A DNA stretch of 5,899 bases, from positions 1 to 5,899 of the forward strand of contig CAMFKC010000179.1 in assembly GCA_945956975.1 (NCBI GenBank). Direction: 5' to 3'. The notes under the pieces were generated by a model. The model made no database searches. It was not told the DNA's origin and saw only the letters and a program-made list of their open reading frames with translations. This stretch comes from an uncultured Methylocystaceae bacterium. Its GTDB lineage: Bacteria > Pseudomonadota > Alphaproteobacteria > Rhizobiales > Beijerinckiaceae. Within the stretch, counting starts at the first letter, position 1; the number at the start of each line of letters is the position of its first letter. Both the position numbers and the translations under genes were made by a program. This document shows positions 1-5,211 of the stretch, in pieces.

Positions 1-327
1 CGAGCCGAGATTGATTCCGACGAGGCGGCCCCAGTCTTCCGGTTTCGTGTCGGTGAAGAACGCGTGCTGGTCGACGCCGGCATTGTTGACCAGCGTATCG
101 AACGGCCCGTGCGAGCCGACGATGCGATGCAGGGCGGGATAGTCTGTCACCTCCGCCACTTCGCAGGTCGCGCCGGTCTCGCGCGCAAGCGCTGCGCCCG
201 CGTCCGCATCCCGGTCGATAAAGACAACGCGCGCGCCTTGCTGCGCCAGTGCGCGCACGATCGCGGCGCCAATGCCCTTGGCGCCGCCAGTGACCAGCGC
301 GGCGCGCCCGTCGAAATCGCCGGTCAT
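1..327 (-). CDS. SDR-family NAD-dependent dehydrogenase, N-terminal part (3' end outside window)
   Basis: This is the first 109 residues of a classical short-chain dehydrogenase/reductase; these enzymes usually have about 250 residues. Seen: the Rossmann glycine motif TGGAKGIG at residues 13-20, an acidic residue (D38) at the end of the second beta strand, NNAG at 81-84, and the helix-E Asn as N106 in INLGS. D38 fits a preference for NAD(H) over NADP(H), a family rule. The Ser-Tyr-Lys catalytic residues lie beyond the left edge. The ATG overlaps the TGA of the preceding crotonase gene (ATGA), with only a weak GGA upstream, so translation is probably coupled. From its place behind a ring-hydroxylating oxygenase it could be a cis-dihydrodiol dehydrogenase. 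The stretch after NNAG (D86, then F..T..P..W.RL..INL) also reminds me of hydroxyacyl-CoA dehydrogenases such as BadH. Family is certain, substrate is not. Confidence 0.93.
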   Translation of the reverse strand, partial: MTGDFDGRAALVTGGAKGIGAAIVRALAQQGARVVFIDRDADAGAALARETGATCEVAEVTDYPALHRIVGSHGPFDTLVNNAGVDQHAFFTDTKPEDWGRLVGINLGS

Positions 328-1115
328 TTTCCGACGAAAACAGGCTTGCGGCGCTCGATGACAGCGGCGAGGCCTTCGCGCGCGTCGGCGGTGCCGGAGA
401 GTTCGGAGACCGTCCGAGCTTCCTCGGAGAGGCAGGCGTCGACGCCCGTGCCGACTCCCGACCATAGAAGCCGCTTGGCGGCGGCCATCGCCTTGGGCGC
501 GCCGGCGGCAAGCTCGTGCGCCCAGGCCGTTGCGGCCTCATGCAACTCGGCTTCCGGCGCAATGCGGTTGATGATGCCCATCTCCTTCGCCTGCGCGGCG
601 GTGAGGATGGGATTGGTGAGGACGATTTCGGCGGCGCGGCGCAGGCCGACGAGGCGGGGCAGAGTGACCGAGACGCCCGCGTCCGGCGCCATGCCGACGC
701 GCGTCGCGCCAGCCAGGAATTTCGCGGTATCCGCGGCGATGACCAGATCGGACGCGCAGACCAAGCCGAAGCCGCCGCCGCCCGCTGCAAAGCCGTGCAC
801 GGCGGAGATGACCGGCGCCTCGAGACGCATCAGGCCCGTCACTGCATTCTGCAGCCACGCGGTCGCGACGCGCAGGTAATCCGGCATGCCTTCGCCCTTG
901 GAGGCGAATGTGTGCACGTCGCCGCCGGCGCAGAAATTCTTGCCCGCACCGCGGATCAGCGCGACGCGCACGTCGGCGCGCCCGTGCAGGCCCATCACCG
1001 CCTCGCACAGCGCCTTCAGGAAATCCACGTTCATGCCGTTGGAGAATTCGGGCCGGTTGAGCGTGAGGGTCGCGACGCCGCCGGCGACATCTGTCAGTAC
1101 GAGATTATCCGACAT
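324..1115 (-). CDS. Crotonase (enoyl-CoA hydratase/isomerase) superfamily protein, PaaG-like, lacking hydratase glutamates
   Basis: A complete 263-residue protein, normal length for the superfamily, which acts on acyl-CoA thioesters in the cytoplasm. Seen: LNRPE at 19-23, the first oxyanion-hole segment NFCAGGD at 60-66, the second (HGFAAGGGG) at 107-115, D145 in MAPDAG, and a C-terminal REGLAAVIERRKPVFVGK typical of the family. By hand alignment to rat mitochondrial hydratase, the positions of Glu144 and Glu164 hold Gly and Ala, so simple syn-hydration is unlikely. The PDAG aspartate matches the PaaG-type isomerases and lies in the region of the catalytic Asp of 4-chlorobenzoyl-CoA dehalogenase. 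The frame stays open far upstream. The ATG at 1115 was chosen because it gives a normal N terminus 13 bases after the beta-subunit stop, with GAGG overlapping that stop. The last codon overlaps the SDR start. The exact reaction is unknown: isomerase, hydrolase or other. Confidence 0.93.
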   Translation of the reverse strand: MSDNLVLTDVAGGVATLTLNRPEFSNGMNVDFLKALCEAVMGLHGRADVRVALIRGAGKNFCAGGDVHTFASKGEGMPDYLRVATAWLQNAVTGLMRLEAPVISAVHGFAAGGGGFGLVCASDLVIAADTAKFLAGATRVGMAPDAGVSVTLPRLVGLRRAAEIVLTNPILTAAQAKEMGIINRIAPEAELHEAATAWAHELAAGAPKAMAAAKRLLWSGVGTGVDACLSEEARTVSELSGTADAREGLAAVIERRKPVFVGK

Positions 1116-1128
1116 GTCTTGGGCAGCC

Positions 1129-1620
1129 TCAAATGATGAAGGACATCGTGTAGAGGGCGCGATCGTTGTTGACGAGCGCGACCTTCTTGCGCGCGAGCTT
1201 GAAGCCCTCGCCCGTGCGGCGCAACGTATACTCGTTGCGTGACGCCCAGACGGTTTCGCCGCGTTGGCTCGATTCGAAGACCAGCGCATTGGCGGCGACG
1301 CGAACGTCGTCGCCTTCTCGGCCCAGCACTTCGATATTGCCGATGATGCGGCGCAGTCCCGAGCGCGGATCCTGCGTATAGCGTTTGCCTGAGAGAAGCT
1401 GGCGCACGCGCACGCCGATGCGTGAGCGATTGTCGTAGATGATCGACATTTCCTTCTCGGGATCGATGTCGTCGCCGTTGGCGGGCGCCCAATAAATGGC
1501 GTCGTCGGTCCAGAGCGCCTCCCATTCCTCGTAGCGGTGCTCGTCGGCCAGACGCGCCTCGCGGAACAGAAACTGCTCGACAGCATGCCTGAGGTCGCTG
1601 TCGGCGAGGGTCGCGATCAT
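1129..1620 (-). CDS. Aromatic-ring-hydroxylating dioxygenase, beta (small) subunit
   Basis: A 163-residue protein of the NTF2-like (SnoaL/cystatin-type fold) small subunits that pack with Rieske alpha subunits, usually as alpha3beta3. It carries no metal or catalytic residues and has a structural role. Seen: the N-terminal helix with EQFLFREARLADEHRYEEW (15-33), the typical LWTDDAIYWAP (37-47), SIIYDNRSRIGVRVRQL (59-75), TQDPRSGLRRIIGNIEV (82-98) and the closing strands ending LYTMSFII. Length is usual (about 155-185). The ATG shares one base with the alpha stop (TGATG). GGAG eight bases upstream, inside the alpha gene, supports this start, and the one-base overlap suggests coupled translation in fixed proportion to alpha. 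The subtype (benzoate-, terephthalate-, salicylate- or biphenyl-like) cannot be settled by eye. Confidence 0.95.
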   Translation of the reverse strand: MIATLADSDLRHAVEQFLFREARLADEHRYEEWEALWTDDAIYWAPANGDDIDPEKEMSIIYDNRSRIGVRVRQLLSGKRYTQDPRSGLRRIIGNIEVLGREGDDVRVAANALVFESSQRGETVWASRNEYTLRRTGEGFKLARKKVALVNNDRALYTMSFII

Positions 1621-2879
1621 CAGGCCCGCTCCATCAAAGAGCGATAGTGCTTCCATATCCCCCGCGACGGCACCTCGTCGGTCGCATGCGAGACGATGAA
1701 GCCATCGGCGTCGCGGCGTTCGCGATGCCCGCCGCGGCCAAGGAACACCCAATCCGTGTCGTGCGCCTGAATGCCGCGCTGCGTGCGCTCGTACATCTCG
1801 GAATCGTCCGCCAGAAGGAAGCCCGCGGGCCCGACGGAACCCATGGTCTGCTGGCGCATGCGCCGGTTGAGATCGGGCGCGCCCTTGAACTGCAGCGCGG
1901 TCACATGCTGCACGCTGTCGTTCACGCCGAGCGGCTGGATGACGAAAATCTGGATCTCGGCGATGAAGAGATTGGGGAAAATCATGACATGCGGCGTGCC
2001 GTCGATCATGATCTTGCGCGCTTTCTCCTCGCCGTAGGCCGAATTCATCTTCGCTACATAGTCGGGCAGCCTGTCGGGCGTGGTTCCGAACCAGCTGAGC
2101 ATCTGGTCGCGTTTCCGGAATTCCGGGCGCAGGTCGAGTTCGGTATGGCCGTTGCCGTAATCGCGTGTCAGCGCCGTCGATTTCGCGCCGTAGAGCCCGC
2201 CGATGGCGCTGTCGGCGACGCTGAAGATCGAGGAATGGACGAAGGCCGGATGGTAGCCGTCCGTTTCGTTCTCGAGAATGAACTTCCAGTTTGCCTTCAC
2301 GCGATGTTTCAGAAAGCCGGCCGTGATCTCGATCTCGCCCTCCGGCGCGTTGTCGCAGAGGCGGTCGATTGTCTCGGCGGCGCCGCCGAGGTGTTCCTCG
2401 AGGCTCGGGCCATCGGCCGCGAAAGACCCGAACACGAAGCCGCGATAGGAGGCCACGCGCGGCACGCGGCCGAGTCCGTGCTTGGATTTGTCGAGGCCGT
2501 CGTAGCCCTCGGGGAAGGCATATCCGAGCAGTTTGCCGTCGCTGCCGAAATTCCATGCGTGAAACGGACAGGTGTGCATGGGCGAATTGCCCTTTTCCTT
2601 GGGACACACCTGATTGCCGCGATGCGTGCAGCGGTTGAGCAGCAGGTGGACCTGGCCGTCGCCGCCGCGGCTCATGATGATGGGCTGCAAACCGATCGAC
2701 TTCAGCACGAAGTCGTGCGGGTTCGCGATCTCGCTCTCGTGGCCGACGTAGACCCAAGTCTTGTACCAGATATGCTCGAGTTCGAGCTCGAATATCGCAG
2801 GATCGCGGTAGAGCGCGCCACGGACGCGATCTGGCCGGATCATGTCGCCCCATACAGGGGCGGCGGGCATCATGTTCAT
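1620..2879 (-). CDS. Rieske non-haem iron ring-hydroxylating oxygenase, alpha (large) subunit
   Basis: A complete 419-residue catalytic subunit. These enzymes take electrons from a reductase (often through a ferredoxin), pass them from the Rieske [2Fe-2S] cluster to a mononuclear Fe(II), and add O2 to a ring, typically giving a cis-dihydrodiol. Seen: Rieske ligands C84, H86, C104 and H107 in CTH-(17)-CPFH. The active-site segment ENETDGYHPAFVH gives iron ligands H210 and H215 with bridging D207, and the third ligand is D358 or D359 in GFLLADDSEMYE. No key residue is missing. Start: ATG with GGGAGG six bases upstream; two more Met codons follow at positions 3 and 4. It is the first gene after the regulatory gap and shares one base with the beta start. 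The N-terminal Rieske domain spans about 40-145 and the catalytic domain about 160-415. Pairing with a beta subunit places it in the alpha-beta class (benzoate, anthranilate, terephthalate, biphenyl enzymes), not the single-subunit phthalate type. Substrate is not readable; an aromatic carboxylic acid is my guess. Confidence 0.97.
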   Translation of the reverse strand: MNMMPAAPVWGDMIRPDRVRGALYRDPAIFELELEHIWYKTWVYVGHESEIANPHDFVLKSIGLQPIIMSRGGDGQVHLLLNRCTHRGNQVCPKEKGNSPMHTCPFHAWNFGSDGKLLGYAFPEGYDGLDKSKHGLGRVPRVASYRGFVFGSFAADGPSLEEHLGGAAETIDRLCDNAPEGEIEITAGFLKHRVKANWKFILENETDGYHPAFVHSSIFSVADSAIGGLYGAKSTALTRDYGNGHTELDLRPEFRKRDQMLSWFGTTPDRLPDYVAKMNSAYGEEKARKIMIDGTPHVMIFPNLFIAEIQIFVIQPLGVNDSVQHVTALQFKGAPDLNRRMRQQTMGSVGPAGFLLADDSEMYERTQRGIQAHDTDWVFLGRGGHRERRDADGFIVSHATDEVPSRGIWKHYRSLMERA

Positions 2880-2885
2880 CGCAGG

Positions 2886-2891
2886 CCTCCC
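2886..2891 (-). promoter_or_regulatory. Strong ribosome binding site of the oxygenase alpha gene
   Basis: GGGAGG lies six bases before the ATG at 2879 and fixes that start. Its first G is also the last base of the 16-base palindrome at 2891-2906, so folding or protein binding there could affect access to the site. Confidence 0.8.
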
Positions 2892-2906
2892 GGATTATAT
2901 AATCCG
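2891..2906. promoter_or_regulatory. Perfect 16-base palindrome, probable operator or 5'-UTR hairpin
   Basis: CGGATTATATAATCCG is exactly its own reverse complement. It stands out as an AT core in GC-rich surroundings. It lies downstream of the predicted transcription start and abuts the ribosome binding site. It contains TATAAT on both strands, but a -10 box here would start the transcript inside the ribosome binding site, so it is not read as the promoter. As DNA it could bind a dimeric regulator; MarR-family proteins, common controllers of aromatic catabolism, often use AT-rich palindromes of this size. As RNA it could form a six-pair stem with an AUAU loop. Which is true is not known. Confidence 0.6.
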
Positions 2907-2914
2907 ACCAGTCG
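2905..2914. promoter_or_regulatory. CGAC-TG-GTCG dyad over the predicted transcription start, candidate repressor site
   Basis: The minus strand reads CGACTGGTCG, two perfect four-base arms around a two-base centre, overlapping the 16-base palindrome by two bases. It covers the predicted +1 near 2912. The form resembles CGAC-N2-GTCG cores seen at some TetR-family operators; this is inference from form, and no regulator gene is in the window to support it. The dyad is short enough to arise by chance in GC-rich DNA. Confidence 0.4.
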
Positions 2915-2918
2915 TTCT

Positions 2919-2947
2919 ATTATTAGCTCAGGGAACAAGCCGGTCAA
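2919..2947 (-). promoter_or_regulatory. Sigma-70-like promoter for the oxygenase operon
   Basis: TTGACC at 2947-2942 (five of six to TTGACA), a 17-base spacer, then AATAAT at 2924-2919 (five of six to TATAAT). Transcription would start near 2912, giving a leader of about 33 bases before the alpha ATG. It is well placed in the only sizeable gap of the window. The -35 box begins two bases after the stem-loop at 2949-2981. Called by eye, with no start-site data. Confidence 0.62.
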
Positions 2948-2948
2948 G

Positions 2949-2981
2949 CGGGACGCGCGTTCGGTGTGGCCGCGCGCCCCG
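2949..2981 (-). terminator. GC-rich stem-loop after the binding-protein gene, possible terminator without a U tract
   Basis: On the minus strand bases 2981-2971 pair with 2959-2949 in an 11-pair stem containing one G-U wobble, closing an 11-base loop (2970-2960). It starts nine bases after the binding-protein stop. The stem is very stable, but the bases after it (GCTTGACCGG) are not a U run, so termination may be weak or the structure may instead protect the 3' end of the transporter mRNA. Part of the pairing is alternating CG, which pairs easily by chance in this genome. Confidence 0.45.
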
Positions 2982-2990
2982 GAGTTTCAG

Positions 2991-4136
2991 CTACTGGACC
3001 GGCTTGTAGCTCAGCGTGCCGTAGTCCGCCTGCATGATCTGGACCTTCTGGTCCGAGAACCGCTTGCCGGGGCCGAACGTGATCGGCGCCATCGCGCCGG
3101 TCTCCAGCCCCTTGGTCTTTTCGAGTTCCGCGATCATGCAATCGCGCGTCAGCGCCTTGCCGCACCGTTTGGCGGCCTCCACGATTACGCGGCCTGCAGC
3201 ATAGCCCGCCTGGCTGTAGCGATTGATGCCTTTCATCTCCGCCTCCGAGACCAGACCCTTCGCCTTTTCGAGAAAGGCCTTGCCTGCAGGTCCGGCGAGC
3301 GGCTCGATGTAGTCGACCGCATAGATTCCATCGCTGGCGGGGCCCGCGAGCTTCAGCACGGGTTCGATGCGGCCGGGCCAGAAAATGCCGGTGACGGGCT
3401 TGTAGTTCAGCTTCTCGAGCTCTTTCAGCATGGCGATATTCTCGCCGATGATGCCTCCCGCCAGAAAGACCTCCGCGCCGGAATCCTTCAACCGCAGCAT
3501 TTCCGACGAAAAATCTGTCTGGCCCTTCTTGTAGTCGGCGGAGAAAACGACGTTGATCTTCTTCTCCTTGGCGACCGCCTCGAAGCCCTCGCGCACGGCA
3601 AGGCCGTAATCGTCGTCCTGCGTCACGATTGCCCATTTCTTGCCGGGGTTCTTGTCGGCCAGGAAGCGTGTGAGTTCCTTGATGCCGGCCGTGTAGACCT
3701 GTCCCAGCACGAAGATGTTTTTCTTGGGCGGCGTGAACTGCGCCTCCGAGGGCGCGACGCTGATCATGGTCGGAATTCCGGCCTTCTCCAGGATCGGCAC
3801 GGCTGCCGTGGACTGGCCGGTGCCGGAAATGCCGGTGATCATGAAGACTTTGTCGACGTCGATCAGCTTGCGCACGCCCTGCAGGGTGCGCGCGGTGACA
3901 TATCCGTCGTCTTCCGTCAGCAGTTTGAACTTCCGTCCGTTGACGCCGGCTGCGTTGGCTTCGCTCAGCGCCATCTGCATCCCGATCGTATGCGCCTTGC
4001 CCAGCAGGGCGGGCGCGCCGGTGTAGGGATTGACCTCGCCAATCATGATTTCCGTGTCGGTGACGCCCTGTTCGGCCGCAAGTGCCGGCGTTGCGAGAGA
4101 CAGAGCCGCTACAGCGGCCATCAGTATTCTTTTCAT
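2991..4136 (-). CDS. ABC transporter periplasmic substrate-binding protein, branched-chain amino acid (LivK/HAAT, Peripla_BP_6) type
   Basis: A 381-residue type I periplasmic binding protein that delivers its ligand to the LivH/LivM permease. Seen: signal peptide MKRILMAAVAALSLATPALA with a likely Sec cleavage after residue 20; EIMIGEVNPYTGAPALLGK (29-47), the first strand and ligand loop of the fold; NAAGVNGRKFKLLTEDDGY (61-79); GISGTGQSTAAVPILEKAGIP (102-122), where ligand alpha-carboxylate binding usually occurs; and YGLAVREGFEAVAKE (177-191). Two cysteines (325, 333) could form a disulphide. The frame is open for 67 more codons upstream, but the ATG at 4136 is preferred: it has GGGAGG six bases upstream and starts the signal peptide, whereas the longer form would run into the livM gene. 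Family members bind branched-chain amino acids, amides, urea or aromatic acids. The neighbouring oxygenase operon makes an aromatic acid plausible here, by inference only. Confidence 0.95.
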   Translation of the reverse strand: MKRILMAAVAALSLATPALAAEQGVTDTEIMIGEVNPYTGAPALLGKAHTIGMQMALSEANAAGVNGRKFKLLTEDDGYVTARTLQGVRKLIDVDKVFMITGISGTGQSTAAVPILEKAGIPTMISVAPSEAQFTPPKKNIFVLGQVYTAGIKELTRFLADKNPGKKWAIVTQDDDYGLAVREGFEAVAKEKKINVVFSADYKKGQTDFSSEMLRLKDSGAEVFLAGGIIGENIAMLKELEKLNYKPVTGIFWPGRIEPVLKLAGPASDGIYAVDYIEPLAGPAGKAFLEKAKGLVSEAEMKGINRYSQAGYAAGRVIVEAAKRCGKALTRDCMIAELEKTKGLETGAMAPITFGPGKRFSDQKVQIMQADYGTLSYKPVQ

Positions 4137-4164
4137 GACCTTCCTCCCTTTTCGTTTGTTGCGG

Positions 4165-5211
4165 TCAGTAACGGAGCGGCCAGTATGTCCAGAGCCGCTT
4201 CCCGTCGCGCCAGACGCCGACAAGGCCGCGCGGCTCGAAGCGCAGCGCGAATATGATGACCAGCCCATAGGCCATGCTTTTGATCTCGTGGATGCCGGTC
4301 GACAGGATCTGTTCAAGTCCGCCGCCGAAGAGGCCAAAGAGGATGCGGATCGCTTCCGGCAACAGCACGATGAAGACCGTGCCGAGAACCGCGCCCAACG
4401 ATGAGCCGAGCCCTCCGACGATCAGGATGGCGAGCGCTTCGATCGACAGCAGGAAAGGAAAGCCCTCGACGCTGACATAGCTGAGATAAATGCCCATCAG
4501 CGCGCCGGCGAGGCCTGTGATGAACGCGCTGGCCATGAAGGCGTAAAGCTTGAAGGCCTGCAGATTGACGCCCATCGTGCGCGCGGCGATGTCGTTGTCG
4601 CGGATCGCCATGAACGCGCGCCCGATGCGGCTGCGCGAAATATTGAGGCAGGCAAGCAGCGTCGCGAGCGCAACGCCGAGACAGAGCAACGCGAAGGCCG
4701 TGTCGCTCGAAAAATCCAGACCGAATATTTCCGGCCGCAGAACGGTCAGGCCGCGCGCCCCGCCGGTGAACGAGCGCGCCTCGAGGATGAGATTGGCGAT
4801 GATGTAGGAAAATGCGAGCGTTGTGATGGCGAGGTAGAGGCCGCGCAGGCGCAGCGAGGGCAGGCCGACGACGATGGCGAAAAGGGCCGGCGCGGCCCCT
4901 GCCGCAACGAAGCCGACCAGAGGCGGATAATGATACTTCGCCACCGCGATCGCATAACCGTAGGCGCCCAGCAACAGGAAGCCCGCGTGGCCGAGCGAGA
5001 TGAGGCCTGTCATCCCCGTGAGAAGATTGAGGCCAAGCGCGCCCGTGCCGGTGATGAAAATCAGGGTGAGCAGCGACAGCACGTAGGCGTTGACATAAAA
5101 TGGCGCAACGACGAGCGCGACCAGCAGCGCGGCGGCCCAGGCCCAGACAAGGCGCGAATCCGAGAGGACGACGAGGTCGGCGTAGGTTTCCTTGAAATCG
5201 CCGCTGCGCAT
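4165..5211 (-). CDS. livM: Branched-chain amino acid-type ABC transporter permease LivM
   Basis: A 348-residue inner-membrane permease, normal length for LivM. Seen: a polar N terminus, then hydrophobic helices from about residue 21, the family hallmark LLTGMTGLISLGHAGFLLLGAYGYA (63-87), LPSLRLRGLYLAITTLAFSYI (117-137), the cytoplasmic EAA-like loop GRAFMAIRDNDIAARTMGV (197-215) that contacts the ATPase, the AILIVGGLGSSLGAVLG segment (261-277), and a C-terminal tail ending YWPLRY. It forms the translocation pore as a heterodimer with LivH. The ATG shares one base with the livH stop (TGATG), with GAGGG just upstream inside livH. The binding-protein gene follows after 28 bases. The name describes the family; the substrate need not be leucine or valine. 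Confidence 0.95.
   Translation of the reverse strand: MRSGDFKETYADLVVLSDSRLVWAWAAALLVALVVAPFYVNAYVLSLLTLIFITGTGALGLNLLTGMTGLISLGHAGFLLLGAYGYAIAVAKYHYPPLVGFVAAGAAPALFAIVVGLPSLRLRGLYLAITTLAFSYIIANLILEARSFTGGARGLTVLRPEIFGLDFSSDTAFALLCLGVALATLLACLNISRSRIGRAFMAIRDNDIAARTMGVNLQAFKLYAFMASAFITGLAGALMGIYLSYVSVEGFPFLLSIEALAILIVGGLGSSLGAVLGTVFIVLLPEAIRILFGLFGGGLEQILSTGIHEIKSMAYGLVIIFALRFEPRGLVGVWRDGKRLWTYWPLRY

Noticed and set aside
64..1136. Plus-strand open frames (64-879 and 516-1136) over the crotonase and SDR genes
   Set aside because: Their translations are compositionally biased, with no domain, and lie opposite genes with clear family motifs.
1129..2853. The beta-subunit frame stays open upstream for a total of 574 codons, suggesting a fusion protein
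   Set aside because: The upstream part is an Arg-rich out-of-frame reading of the alpha gene. The true beta start at 1620 has a ribosome binding site and a normal family N terminus.
2894..2903. TATAAT inside the palindrome as a -10 box on either strand
   Set aside because: For the minus strand there is no acceptable -35 at the right distance and the start would fall in the ribosome binding site. For the plus strand there is no gene downstream to drive.
1647..4256. A very long open frame on the plus strand (about 870 codons) opposite the alpha subunit and binding-protein genes
   Set aside because: It crosses two well-supported minus-strand genes and their control region, has low-complexity Arg/Ala/Asp/His-rich translation with no recognisable domain, and is the antisense shadow expected in GC-rich DNA.
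4137..4337. N-terminal extension of the binding protein to an upstream start at 4337
   Set aside because: The extension is a Ser/Arg-rich reading of the livM end and would bury a textbook signal peptide; the ATG at 4136 has a strong ribosome binding site.
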